From the NCBI RefSeq assembly GCF_052113705.1, contig NZ_JBGQOG010000012.1:68652-132651 (forward strand): 64,000 nt of DNA. Reading direction: 5' to 3'. The first letter of the stretch is position 1; the number at the start of each line of letters is the position of its first letter. A program made the translations under genes and the position numbers. The notes beneath the pieces were generated by a model that saw only the letters and a program-made list of their open reading frames with translations, ran no database searches and had not been told where the DNA came from. Origin of the DNA: JBGQOG01 sp052113705. GTDB taxonomy: Bacteria > Pseudomonadota > Alphaproteobacteria > Rhodobacterales > Rhodobacteraceae. Positions 8,205 to 16,750 of this stretch are shown here, piece by piece.

Positions 8205-9512
8205 TCACACGCCCAGACGATCGCGCAGCGCATACCACCAGGCGCCGATCATCGTATAGGGCACCCGGCAGAGCCGCCCGCCCGGGAACGGATACCACGG
8301 GATCGCCGCGAAAGTGTCAAAGCGCGCGGTATCGCCATGCACCGCCTCGGCCAATATCCTGCCGAACATATGCGAGCCGGTGATGCCATGGCCGCTGTAG
8401 CCCTGCGCGAAATAGACATTGCGCCCCAGCCGCCCCATCTGCGGCACCCGGCTGAAGGACAAAGCGAATTGCCCGCTCCAGACATGGTCCACCTTGATCT
8501 GAGCCAGTTCGGGGAAAACCTCGGCCATATTGCGCCGCAACATCCCCTCGATATCGCGCGGATCGCCGCCGCCATAGCCGACACCGCCGCCGAAAATCAG
8601 CCGTTTGTCGGCCGAGAGCCGGAAGTAGTCCAGAATGTAGCGCATATCCTCGACGCAGGCATCCGAGGGCAGCACGGCCTGCGCCTGCGCCTCGGTCAGG
8701 GGGGCGGTGGCCATCATCTGGCTGGAAACCGGCATCACCCGGCGCGACAATTGCGGCGAAACCCCACCCAGATAGGCATTGCCGCAGAGCACCAGCTTGT
8801 CACAGGTAACACTGCCCTGTGCCGTGCGCACCACTGGCCGGGTGGCCTCGGTGTCCACCGAGAGCACGGGCGAATGTTCATGGATCACACCCCCCTGCCC
8901 CTCAAACGCCGCCGCCTCCCCCAACGCGAGGTTCAGCGGGTGCATATGCCCGCCCCGGTGGTCGATCATGCCGCCGATATAGCGGTCGCTGCCGATATGG
9001 CCGCGCATCGCCTGCCGGTCCAGAAGCTCAAGGTTTTCCATGCCATAGCGGCGCCAGAGGGTCTGCATCGCCTCCAGATCGCGCAGATGCGGGGCGGTGA
9101 TCGCGGCAAAGACATTGCCCGGCTTGATGTCGCATTGGATGTCATAGCGCGCCACCCGCTCGCGGATGATATCGCCGCCCTCGAGCACCAGCCCGGCGAC
9201 GAAAGCCTGCGTCGCATCGCCGTAGCGTGCGCCGATCTTGGCAAGGCTGGCGTTCAGCCCGTTGACGATCTGCCCGCCATTGCGCCCCGAGGCCCCCCAG
9301 CCGACCTGCGCCCCCTCGATCAGCACCACGCGGTGGCCCTTTTCCGCCAGATGCAGCGCGGTGGACAGGCCGGAATAGCCCGCACCCACCACGCAAACCT
9401 CGGTATCAACCGGCCCCTGCAGCGGTGGACGGTGCGGCGCCGCATGGGCGGTCGCGGCGTAATAGCTTTGCGGGTAGGCCCCGTCGCCCGGATAGATCGG
9501 TGCTGGCATCAT
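8205..9512 (-). CDS. puuB: Gamma-glutamylputrescine oxidase-like FAD oxidoreductase
   Basis: A 435-residue DAO/DadA-type flavoenzyme resembling PuuB, which oxidises a gamma-glutamylated amine to the aldehyde with release of ammonia and peroxide. The N-terminal dinucleotide fold is at residues 40-49 (CVVGAGYSGLS), with GWGASGRNGGQIVNG downstream as in this family, and the C-terminal FAD contact region reads YFAQGYSGHGIT. The start codon overlaps the stop of the glutamine-synthetase-like gene in an ATGA, so the two are translated together. The amine substrate could be putrescine, cadaverine or, given davBA next door, a C5 amine. No puuC aldehyde dehydrogenase or puuD hydrolase is beside it. Confidence 0.82.
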   Translation of the reverse strand: MMPAPIYPGDGAYPQSYYAATAHAAPHRPPLQGPVDTEVCVVGAGYSGLSTALHLAEKGHRVVLIEGAQVGWGASGRNGGQIVNGLNASLAKIGARYGDATQAFVAGLVLEGGDIIRERVARYDIQCDIKPGNVFAAITAPHLRDLEAMQTLWRRYGMENLELLDRQAMRGHIGSDRYIGGMIDHRGGHMHPLNLALGEAAAFEGQGGVIHEHSPVLSVDTEATRPVVRTAQGSVTCDKLVLCGNAYLGGVSPQLSRRVMPVSSQMMATAPLTEAQAQAVLPSDACVEDMRYILDYFRLSADKRLIFGGGVGYGGGDPRDIEGMLRRNMAEVFPELAQIKVDHVWSGQFALSFSRVPQMGRLGRNVYFAQGYSGHGITGSHMFGRILAEAVHGDTARFDTFAAIPWYPFPGGRLCRVPYTMIGAWWYALRDRLGV

Positions 9513-10858
9513 ACGGCCTCCAGATAGCTGTGGTATTCAAAATCAGTGACATGCCGGGTGAAGCGGCGCAATTCCTGCTGCTTGCATTGCACGAACATCC
9601 GCTGCAACCGCCGGGAATAGATGTCGCCGATCAGCGGGCCGCGGGCAAAGGCCTCGATCGCGCTGGCCCAGTCATAGGGCAGATGCCCCAGATCCTGCGT
9701 ATAGGCATCGCCGGTGATCGGCTCCGCCGGGGTCCAGCCGCGCTCAATCCCCAAGAGCGCGCCGCCCAGAACCGAGGCGAGCACCAGATAGGGGTTGGCA
9801 TCGGCCCCCGCCACGCGGTGTTCGATCCGGCGCGCCTTCGGGCTGCCGCCGGGAATCCGGATCGCCGTCGTGCGGTTCTCATAACCCCAGGCCACCGATG
9901 AGGGCGCATGCGCCCCCGGCAGCAGGCGGCGGAATGAGTTTTCATGCGGCGCAAAGACCAGTGCGTTTTCCTGCATGGTGCCGAGCAACCCCGCCACGGC
10001 ATTGCGCAACAGGTCGGTGCCCTCGGGGCCACCGTTGTCAAAGACATTGCGCCCCTCGGCATCCACCAGCGAGAAATGCACATGCATCCCGCTGCCCGCG
10101 CGGTCGCCGTAAGGTTTGGCCATGAAGGTGGCGGCAAAGCCGTGTTTGCGGGCGATCCCCCGCACCAACCGCTTGAAGAGCACCGCATCATCCGCCGCCT
10201 CCATCGGGTCAGCGACATGGCGAAAGTTGATCTCAAACTGGCCCGCACCGTTCTCCGAGATCGCCGCATCCGCCGGGATCCCCTGCGCGCGGCAGGCATC
10301 ATAGACCTCGTTCAGATAGGCGTCGAAATGCTGCAAATCATCCAGCGACAGCGCGCCATCGGAATCCAGCCGCTTGCCGGTGACCGGCGAGCGGGGCGGC
10401 TGGGGCGCGGCCTCGCTCGGATCGCAGACGTAAAACTCCAGCTCGGTCGCCACCACCGGCGTCAGCCCCAGTGCCTTGTACCGGGCCACAACCTCGGCCA
10501 AGGCGCGGCGCGGATCGCCCGCAAACGGCGTGCCATCCTCTTGCCGCATCCAGAGCTGCGCAAAGGCCGCGGGGCGCGACGTCCAATCCACCGGGATCAG
10601 CGAGCGGCCGGTGAAATCGCACAGGCCATCGGCATCGCCGGTGTCAAAGACCAGATCGTTGCCCTCGATATCCTCGCCCCAGATGTCCATGCCCAAGAGC
10701 GACAGCGGCATCCGCAACTCTCCCCCCACGATCTTGTCGATCTGATCCACCGGCACCCTTTTGCCGCGCATGACCCCGTTCAAATCGCAGATGCAGGCAA
10801 AGATCGTTTCAATCTCCGGCCGCTCGACCAGCCACTCAGTCGCTTTGGCCTTGTCCAT
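9509..10858 (-). CDS. puuA: Gamma-glutamylputrescine synthetase-like enzyme (glutamine synthetase family)
   Basis: A 449-residue glutamine-synthetase-fold ligase. The PuuA assignment comes from its overlap with puuB and from length; family members join the gamma-carboxyl of glutamate to an amine at the cost of ATP. Typical GS core signatures are present: NGAGQFEINF, FMAKPYGDRAGSGMHVHFS, and the ATP-site stretch NRTTAIRIPGGSPKARRIEHRVAGADANPYL (positions about 10,0 to 9.8 kb). The ATG at 10858 is preferred over a GTG three codons upstream. The promoter region (10868-10974) carries two copies of an ATGTGATAG element probably bound by the divergent GntR regulator. Confidence 0.82.
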   Translation of the reverse strand: MDKAKATEWLVERPEIETIFACICDLNGVMRGKRVPVDQIDKIVGGELRMPLSLLGMDIWGEDIEGNDLVFDTGDADGLCDFTGRSLIPVDWTSRPAAFAQLWMRQEDGTPFAGDPRRALAEVVARYKALGLTPVVATELEFYVCDPSEAAPQPPRSPVTGKRLDSDGALSLDDLQHFDAYLNEVYDACRAQGIPADAAISENGAGQFEINFRHVADPMEAADDAVLFKRLVRGIARKHGFAATFMAKPYGDRAGSGMHVHFSLVDAEGRNVFDNGGPEGTDLLRNAVAGLLGTMQENALVFAPHENSFRRLLPGAHAPSSVAWGYENRTTAIRIPGGSPKARRIEHRVAGADANPYLVLASVLGGALLGIERGWTPAEPITGDAYTQDLGHLPYDWASAIEAFARGPLIGDIYSRRLQRMFVQCKQQELRRFTRHVTDFEYHSYLEAV

Positions 10859-10880
10859 GGAAGTCACCGTCCGATCAAAA

Positions 10881-10920
10881 ATGTGATAGCGTTTTTATTT
10901 ATGTGATAGAGATAGCGCTT
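10881..10920. promoter_or_regulatory. Direct-repeat operator between puuA and gntR
   Basis: ATGTGATAGCGTTTT (10881-10895) is followed 20 bases later by ATGTGATAG again (10901-10909) and then AGATAGCGC. The spacing of 20 bases puts both copies on nearly the same DNA face. They lie in the 116-base gap between the divergent puuA and GntR-regulator starts. A third copy is at 11700. These are proposed sites for the adjacent regulator; binding is inferred. Confidence 0.55.
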
Positions 10921-10974
10921 GAGTCAAGCCGGACCAGCGGTTACCCGATCCCCGACTGCCCAGCCGAGGTGCCC

Positions 10975-11661
10975 ATGAGCCAGATCCCCGAGATTGCCCG
11001 CGCCGATTGGATGACGACGCAGGATTACGCCTATGCCCGCCTGCGCCATGCGATCCTGTTGGGGGCATTGCGGCCAGGCACGGCGTTGACCTTTCGGGGC
11101 CTCGCGCAGCGCCTGTCGCTCAGCCCCACGCCGATCCGCGAGGCGATGCGGCGGCTTTCCTCGGAAAACGCGATCGAGGTTCTGGGGAACCGGCGCTTGC
11201 AGGTGCCGCTGATGACACTGGCCCGCTTTGAAGAGCTGGTGCAGTTGCGGATCACATTGGAAACCCATGCTGCGGAGCGGGCTTTTCCCTATGTGTCAGA
11301 GATGGAAATTGCCGCGCTGACCGCGCTCGACACCGAGATGGACGCGGCGATTGAGGCGCGCGATCTGGATGCGCTGACCCAGTTGAATCAGGCCTTTCAC
11401 AAGCGGCTCTACAGCCTCAATCCTCAGGCGCCGGTGATGCCCCTGATCGAAAGCCTCTGGCTGCAGCTCGGCCCCTTTCAGCGGCAGGTGATCGAGCATA
11501 TTGACAGCATCAATGTGATCGACCGGCACAAGGAAATGCTGGCCGCGATGCGCGCGCGCGACCTGGCGGCGCTGCTGGCCGCCCTTGAGGGCGACATCCG
11601 TGACGGGTCGATCCGCGCGGGCCGCCAGATGCTGCTGCGGGCCGCGCAGATCCCCGACTGA
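10975..11661 (+). CDS. GntR/FCD-family transcriptional regulator of the puuAB/davBA region
   Basis: A 228-residue regulator. A winged helix-turn-helix occupies about residues 12-80 (YARLRHAILLGALRPG and LAQRLSLSPTPIREAMRRL, the classic GntR recognition region), followed by an all-helical FCD ligand domain with its acidic/His metal residues (ETHAAERA, NQAFHKRLY). The ATG at 10975 follows GAGGTG; the frame reaches 10903 but that part overlaps the operator region. It is divergent from puuA and probably controls puuAB and itself through the ATGTGATAG repeats. The ligand is probably an amine or amino acid; this is inference from context. Confidence 0.85.
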   Translation: MSQIPEIARADWMTTQDYAYARLRHAILLGALRPGTALTFRGLAQRLSLSPTPIREAMRRLSSENAIEVLGNRRLQVPLMTLARFEELVQLRITLETHAAERAFPYVSEMEIAALTALDTEMDAAIEARDLDALTQLNQAFHKRLYSLNPQAPVMPLIESLWLQLGPFQRQVIEHIDSINVIDRHKEMLAAMRARDLAALLAALEGDIRDGSIRAGRQMLLRAAQIPD

Positions 11662-11699
11662 CACGCGGACCGGCAGCGGCGGCGGTCACCCCAAGAATA

Positions 11700-11714
11700 A
11701 TGTGATAGCGTTTT
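11700..11714 (+). promoter_or_regulatory. Third copy of the ATGTGATAGCGTTTT element
   Basis: This is a 15-base perfect match to 10881-10895 in the same orientation, 38 bases after the stop of the GntR regulator. A 15-base exact repeat is not expected by chance in a few hundred bases. It may be a second operator or a looping partner. Confidence 0.5.
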
Positions 11715-11884
11715 ACGCGACGACGCCAGGTAGATCGAGACGTCACTCGGGCGCCACGCGCCGCCACGCCAGCCCGGCGCCACGGCGTGATCCTTGGGGC
11801 AAAACGCCGGGCACCCTGCCCCTCACGCCCCCCTTGGGGGCATTTACGCGCGGGATTCGGCGCCGCCACATCCTGTCATGACTT

Positions 11885-11894
11885 TTATATATAG
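11885..11894 (+). promoter_or_regulatory. Possible second BioR box upstream of bioB
   Basis: TTATATATAG fits the published alphaproteobacterial BioR consensus TTATMKATAA at nine of ten positions, as does the stronger box at 12000. It lies 115 bases upstream of that box, and A/T-rich sequence makes a chance match more likely. Confidence 0.3.
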
Positions 11895-11970
11895 TTTTTT
11901 CCGAAGAAGACCTTGAGGCTGCCGTTGAGCGGGACCGCCCGCGCGGCGCCTAACGGCCTGCGGGAGAGCA

Positions 11971-12009
11971 TTGTTCGTACTTGGTCCATGACATCATAAT
12001 TATAGATAG
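11971..12009 (+). promoter_or_regulatory. bioB promoter with BioR operator
   Basis: The box TTATAGATAG (12000-12009) matches the BioR consensus TTATMKATAA at nine of ten bases. The 12-base string ATTATAGATAGT recurs in reverse orientation just upstream of bioR (about 18116-18129). A plausible promoter is TTGTTC (11971-11976), 17 bases, then TCATAA (11994-11999), which would place the box over or just after the -10 element, suited to repression. The BioR box logic is established for alphaproteobacteria; the promoter assignment is my inference. Confidence 0.72.
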
Positions 12010-12077
12010 TTTATCAGGTTAACCCGGCTGTCCTGAATATTTATCAATAGTTGATCATCCCCCGCCAGGAGCCGCAG

Positions 12078-13088
12078 ATGTCCCCCCGCCCCGTTCACGC
12101 TGCCGACCTCTATTCCCTCCCCCTGATGGACCTGCTCTTTCGCGCCCAAAGCGTGCACCGCCAGCATTTTGACCCCAACAGCGTGCAATGCTCGAAGCTT
12201 CTCTCGATCAAAACCGGCGGCTGCCCGGAGGATTGTGCCTATTGCTCGCAATCGGCGCGCAACGGCTCGGATCTTGGCGCCTCGAAGCTGATGGAGGTGG
12301 AGCGGGTGCTGGCCGAGGCGCGCCGTGCCAAAGCCGCCGGGGCGACGCGCTATTGCATGGGGGCCGCCTGGCGCTCGCCGAAAGAGCGCGACATGCCCGC
12401 CGTGCTGGCCATGGTGCAGGGGGTCAAGGACCTCGGGCTGGAGACCTGCATGACCTTGGGGATGCTGGACAGCGATCAGGCGCTGCGGCTGAAGGCGGCG
12501 GGGCTTGATTATTACAACCACAACATCGACACCTCCGAGCGCTATTATGCGGAAGTCATCACCACCCGCAGCTTTCAGGACCGGCTGGAGACGCTGGCGC
12601 GGGTGCGCGCGGCGGGCATTCATGTCTGCGCCGGGGGCATCGTCGGCATGGGCGAGACGGCGGCGGACCGGATGGCGATGCTCGACACTTTGGCCGGGCT
12701 GCCGGACGCGCCGGAATCGGTGCCGATCAACATGCTGATGCCGATGGCGGGCACGCCGCTGGCCGACACGCCGCCGCTCGACCCGATCGAGTTTGTGCGC
12801 ACCATCGCCACCGCGCGGATCCTGATGCCCACCTCTTATGTCCGCCTTTCTGCCGGGCGTTCGGAAATGAGCGATGAATTGCAGGCTTTGTGCTTCTTTG
12901 CCGGGGCGAATTCGATCTTTGTCGGTGACAAACTGCTGACCGCAGGCAATCCCGATGAGGACAAGGACGCGCGCCTGTTCGCCAAACTCGGTCTCAGGGC
13001 AGAAATGCTGGCCGAGGCGGCGCCCGCCCCCGATCACGCAGCCGAGCCGGAACATGGCTGCGCCTGCGCCGGTGGCTGCGCGGTGTGA
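12078..13088 (+). CDS. bioB: Biotin synthase
   Basis: A 336-residue radical-SAM enzyme that inserts sulfur into dethiobiotin to form biotin, the last step of the pathway. The CxxxCxxC cluster motif is Cys49, Cys53 and Cys56 (GGCPEDCAYCSQS). The [2Fe-2S] region and YNHNIDTSERYY motif of BioB are present. The ATG at 12078 follows AGGAG at the right distance; an earlier in-frame ATG at 12051 has no such site. A short Cys-rich tail (HGCACAGGCAV) ends the protein. It is the first gene of bioBFDAGC, and its stop overlaps or nearly overlaps the bioF start. Confidence 0.95.
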   Translation: MSPRPVHAADLYSLPLMDLLFRAQSVHRQHFDPNSVQCSKLLSIKTGGCPEDCAYCSQSARNGSDLGASKLMEVERVLAEARRAKAAGATRYCMGAAWRSPKERDMPAVLAMVQGVKDLGLETCMTLGMLDSDQALRLKAAGLDYYNHNIDTSERYYAEVITTRSFQDRLETLARVRAAGIHVCAGGIVGMGETAADRMAMLDTLAGLPDAPESVPINMLMPMAGTPLADTPPLDPIEFVRTIATARILMPTSYVRLSAGRSEMSDELQALCFFAGANSIFVGDKLLTAGNPDEDKDARLFAKLGLRAEMLAEAAPAPDHAAEPEHGCACAGGCAV

Positions 13089-13096
13089 GGCCGGAA

Positions 13097-14227
13097 ATGA
13101 CGGCCTTTCCCCGCCATGCCGAGGCCCTAGCGGCCCTGTCGCAGCGCGGCCGCTTGCGGCAGCTGCATCCCGCGAATGGCATCGACTTCGCCTCGAATGA
13201 TTATCTCGGCCTGGCCCGCTCGCGCATTTTGCAGGCTGCCGCATCCGAAGCTCTGGCACGCGGGGTGCCGGTGGGCGCGGGCGGCTCGCGTCTGTTGCGC
13301 GGCACCCACCCGGAGCATGAGGCGCTGGAGGCGGAAGCGGCTGCCTTCTTTGGCAGCGCGGCTGCGCTCTATATGGGCGGCGGCTTTCAGGCCAATCAGG
13401 CGCTGTTCGCCAGCCTGCCGATGCAGGGCGATCTGGTGCTGCATGACGTGCTGATCCATGCCAGCGCGCATGAGGGGATACGGCTGGGCCGCGCCGATGC
13501 GCAGGCTTTCCGGCACAACGATGTGGCCCATGCCGAAGACCTCTTGCGCGACTGGCGGCGGGCGGGCGGCAAGGGGCGGGTCTGGCTTGCGGTGGAAAGC
13601 ATCTATTCGATGGAGGGCGACCGCGCGCCGCTGGAGGATCTTGCCGCCCTCGCCCGCGCGCATGAGGCGGTGCTGGTGGTGGATGAGGCGCATGCCACCG
13701 GGGTGCACGGGCCGGGCGGGCGCGGGCTGGCCCGGCAGGGCGATCTGGCGCTGATCACCCTGCACACCTGCGGCAAGGGCCTTGGGGCTTCGGGCGCGCT
13801 GATCTGCGCCGAGCGGGTGGTGATTGACACGCTGGTGACCAAGGCGCGGCCGTTTCTGTTTGCCACTGCGCCCGCGCCGCTCAGTGCGGCCATCGTACGT
13901 GCCAGCCTGCGCGCGCTCAACGATCATCCGGAGCTGCAAAAAGCGGCCGCCGCACGCATCGCCCATGCGCAGGCCGAAGCCGCGCGGCTGTGCGGCCTTG
14001 GGCCGTTCGGGAGCCAGATCCTGCCGGTGATCATCGGCGCCGACCACGCTGCCCTGTCGCTGGCGGGGGCGCTGCAGGCACGCGGCTTTGACGTGCGCGC
14101 CATCCGGCCGCCCACCGTGCCGCGCGGCACCGCCCGGCTGCGCATCTCGGTCACCGGCGGGGTGACTGCCGCCCAGATCACGGGGCTGATGCAGGCCCTG
14201 TCGACATTGCAAGGAGAGGCCCGATGA
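13097..14227 (+). CDS. bioF: 8-amino-7-oxononanoate synthase
   Basis: A PLP enzyme of about 376 residues that condenses pimeloyl-ACP with alanine to give KAPA. The PLP lysine is Lys227 in TLHTCGKGLGASGA, and VVDEAHATGVHGPGGRG precedes it as in alpha-oxoamine synthases. Two starts are possible: GTG at 13085, overlapping the bioB stop, or ATG at 13097. The ATG is preferred for the TGAGG just upstream. Its stop overlaps the bioD start (ATGA), indicating coupled translation. Confidence 0.93.
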   Translation: MTAFPRHAEALAALSQRGRLRQLHPANGIDFASNDYLGLARSRILQAAASEALARGVPVGAGGSRLLRGTHPEHEALEAEAAAFFGSAAALYMGGGFQANQALFASLPMQGDLVLHDVLIHASAHEGIRLGRADAQAFRHNDVAHAEDLLRDWRRAGGKGRVWLAVESIYSMEGDRAPLEDLAALARAHEAVLVVDEAHATGVHGPGGRGLARQGDLALITLHTCGKGLGASGALICAERVVIDTLVTKARPFLFATAPAPLSAAIVRASLRALNDHPELQKAAAARIAHAQAEAARLCGLGPFGSQILPVIIGADHAALSLAGALQARGFDVRAIRPPTVPRGTARLRISVTGGVTAAQITGLMQALSTLQGEAR

Positions 14228-14850
14228 AGCGGAACGCGGTTGTCGTTGCTGGAACCGATACCGAGATCGGCAAAACGGTGTTTGCTGCCGGGCTCACCGC
14301 CGCGCTCGGCGCGCGGTATTGGAAACCCGTGCAGGCGGGGCTGGAGGGCGAGAGCGACAGCGAGACCGTCGCCCGCCTCTCGGGCTGCGCGGTCCTGCCC
14401 GAGGCCTACCGGCTGCCCCTGCCCGCCTCGCCGCACCGTGCCGCGGCCGCTGCGGGGATCGAGATCGATCCCGCGCGGCTGCATCCACCAGAGGTTTCCG
14501 GCCCACTGGTGATCGAGGGCAGCGGCGGTCTGATGGTGCCGCTGACCCGCCGCCTGCTCTATCTCGACGTGATCGCGGAGTGGAAGCTGCCGGTCATTCT
14601 GGCCTGCCGCACGGCACTCGGCACCATCAACCACAGCCTGCTCTCACTGGCGGCGCTGCGGGCGCGGGCGGTTCCGCTGCTGGGGCTGGTTTTTCTGGGC
14701 GATGAGGTCGCCGACACGCAAGAGATCATCTGCGAGATGGGTCAGGTGGCCAGCCTCGGGCGGCTGCCGCGCCTGGATCCGCTGACGCCCGAGGGCCTGC
14801 GGGCGGCCTTTGCGCAGATCGACCTCGCCCGCATCCGGGGGGTGCTGTGA
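14224..14850 (+). CDS. bioD: Dethiobiotin synthetase
   Basis: A 208-residue ATP-dependent ligase that closes the ureido ring of DAPA with CO2. The P-loop is at residues 10-18 (GTDTEIGKT), matching the BioD signature, and the second nucleotide region (VIEGSGGLMVPLT) is intact. It overlaps bioF at its start and bioA at its end by a few bases. Confidence 0.93.
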   Translation: MKRNAVVVAGTDTEIGKTVFAAGLTAALGARYWKPVQAGLEGESDSETVARLSGCAVLPEAYRLPLPASPHRAAAAAGIEIDPARLHPPEVSGPLVIEGSGGLMVPLTRRLLYLDVIAEWKLPVILACRTALGTINHSLLSLAALRARAVPLLGLVFLGDEVADTQEIICEMGQVASLGRLPRLDPLTPEGLRAAFAQIDLARIRGVL

Positions 14851-16139
14851 TGCTCAGCGACCGCGCCTTTGATGCCGCCCATCTCTGGCATCCCTATGCC
14901 GGCATGACCACGCCCGGCCCCGTGCATGAGGTGGCCGAGGCGGAGGGGGTCTGGCTGACGCTCCGCGACGGCACAAGGATGATTGACGCCATGTCCTCCT
15001 GGTGGTGCGCGGCGCATGGCCACCGGCACCCGGCACTGGTGGCCGCGATGACCGCACAGCTGCAACGCCTGCCGCATGTGATGTTCGGCGGGTTGACGCA
15101 TGGCCCGGCAATTGACCTGGGGCGCAAACTGCTGGCCCTGCTGCCCGAGGGGCTGAACCGCATCTTTTACGCCGACAGCGGCTCAGTTGCCGTTGAGGTG
15201 GCGCTGAAGATGGCGCTGCAGGCGCAGGTGGCGCGGGGGCATCCGGGCCGCACCCGGTTTGCCAGCGTGCGCGGCGGCTATCACGGCGACACCTGGAAAG
15301 CGATGAGCCTTTGCGACCCCGAGACGGGTATGCATGGCCATTTCGGTTCGGCACTGGCCCCGCAGATATTTGTCCCCGCACCGCCGGTTCGCTTCGGCGA
15401 TGCCTGGCCCGAAGACCCCGAGCGGAACGGCCTCGCGGCGGTCGCCGATCTCTTTGGCCGGCAGCACGATCAGATTGCCGCCTTCATTCTTGAACCGGTG
15501 GTGCAGGGTGCGGGCGGCATGCGCTTTTATCACCCCGCCTATCTGCGGGGGCTGCGCGATTTGTGCGACCAGCATGGCATCCTGCTGATCCTTGACGAGA
15601 TCGCGACCGGCTTTGGCCGCACCGGCCGCATGTTCGCGATGGAGCACGCGGCGGTGGTCCCCGACATCCTCTGCCTCGGCAAAGCGCTCACCGGTGGCAT
15701 GATGAGCTTTGCCGCCACCATCGCCACAACCGCCGTGGCGCAGGCAATCTCGACCGGCAGTCCCGGCGTACTGATGCACGGCCCCACCTTCATGGCCAAT
15801 CCGCTGGCCTGCGCCGCCGCCGCCGCCAGCCTCGACCTGCTGGCCATGGGCGAATGGCCGGCACAGGTTGCCGCGATTGAGACCCAACTGTCCGCAGCCC
15901 TCGCCCCGGCCCGTGCCCTGCCCGGCGTCGCCGATGTCCGCATCCTTGGCGCAATCGGCGTAATCGAGATGCGCCAGCCGCTTGATGCACCCCACGTGCA
16001 CGCCCATGCGCGCCATTCGGGCGTGTTCCTGCGGCCTTTCGGGCGGCTCCTCTACACGATGCCGCCCTATATCACCACGCCGGACGAGCTGAGCCTGATT
16101 ACGCAGACCATGCTCGAGATCGCGGGATGGCACCAATGA
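14850..16139 (+). CDS. bioA: Adenosylmethionine-8-amino-7-oxononanoate aminotransferase
   Basis: A class-III PLP aminotransferase of 429 residues that uses SAM as amino donor to convert KAPA to DAPA. The PLP lysine is Lys278 (LCLGKALTGGMM), and LILDEIATGFGRTG is the class-III cofactor motif. The LWHPYAGM near the N-terminus is typical of BioA. The ATG at 14850 shares its A with the bioD stop TGA; a GTG one codon earlier is also possible. Confidence 0.93.
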   Translation: MLSDRAFDAAHLWHPYAGMTTPGPVHEVAEAEGVWLTLRDGTRMIDAMSSWWCAAHGHRHPALVAAMTAQLQRLPHVMFGGLTHGPAIDLGRKLLALLPEGLNRIFYADSGSVAVEVALKMALQAQVARGHPGRTRFASVRGGYHGDTWKAMSLCDPETGMHGHFGSALAPQIFVPAPPVRFGDAWPEDPERNGLAAVADLFGRQHDQIAAFILEPVVQGAGGMRFYHPAYLRGLRDLCDQHGILLILDEIATGFGRTGRMFAMEHAAVVPDILCLGKALTGGMMSFAATIATTAVAQAISTGSPGVLMHGPTFMANPLACAAAAASLDLLAMGEWPAQVAAIETQLSAALAPARALPGVADVRILGAIGVIEMRQPLDAPHVHAHARHSGVFLRPFGRLLYTMPPYITTPDELSLITQTMLEIAGWHQ

Positions 16140-16750
16140 AGCAGCGATGGTTGCGCCGCGCAGGCGCCCCCGATCTGATCATCCTGTGCACCGGCTGGGC
16201 CGTCGGTGCCGCGCCTTTCGCCGCCCTGCAGGGCGCTGCCGATCTTCTGCTCCTGTCGGATTACCGGGAGCTGAGCACCCCGGAAATCCCGCAGGCCGCA
16301 TACCGGCGCGTCAGCCTCGTTGCCTATTCCTTCGGTGTCGCCGCCGCCTGTCATCTGGCCGCCGATTGCCCCCCCCTGGCGCGCAAAGTGGCGATCAGCG
16401 GCACGGCGACGCCCCTGAATGCCACCACCGGCATCCCACCGGCGGTGTTTCATCAAACCGAGCGCCATCTGAGCACCTCCGGCCTGCGCGCCTTTGCCCG
16501 CCGTGCGGAATGCGCGGTGGAGGAGCCCGCCGATCTGGACGCCCTGCGCGCCGAATTGCGGGCGGTGGCGGCGCGGCCCGCCGCGTCACCGCCCGCCTTT
16601 GACCGCATCTGGCTTGGATCGCGCGACCGCATCTTTCCGCCCGAAAATCTGGCCCTTGCGTGGCAGGATCAGGCTGCGCGTGTCCGTTGGCGCGATTGCG
16701 GACACAACCCGATGCCCGGTTTTCGCCACTGGGACGAGGTCCTCGCATGA
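16136..16750 (+). CDS. bioG: Pimeloyl-ACP methyl ester esterase, BioG type (DUF452)
   Basis: A 204-residue DUF452 protein. BioG frees pimeloyl-ACP from its methyl ester, ending the disguised fatty-acid elongation begun by BioC. The nucleophile is probably Ser65 in LVAYSFGVAAA, and the C-terminal DCGHNPMP could supply the His. The position between bioA and bioC, with ATGA overlaps on both sides, supports BioG over a general hydrolase. The ATG at 16136 overlaps the bioA stop; an ATG nine bases earlier is less likely. Confidence 0.87.
   Translation: MKQRWLRRAGAPDLIILCTGWAVGAAPFAALQGAADLLLLSDYRELSTPEIPQAAYRRVSLVAYSFGVAAACHLAADCPPLARKVAISGTATPLNATTGIPPAVFHQTERHLSTSGLRAFARRAECAVEEPADLDALRAELRAVAARPAASPPAFDRIWLGSRDRIFPPENLALAWQDQAARVRWRDCGHNPMPGFRHWDEVLA

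Larger units (their letters stand above)
11662..12077. other. Intergenic region with a third GntR-type repeat and the bio promoter
   Basis: These 416 bases lie between the GntR regulator and bioB and contain no gene. They hold a third ATGTGATAGCGTTTT copy at 11700-11714, an A/T-rich island from 11881 to about 12055 in otherwise GC-rich DNA, and two BioR-like boxes. The function of the 11700 copy, downstream of the regulator gene, is unclear. Confidence 0.6.
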
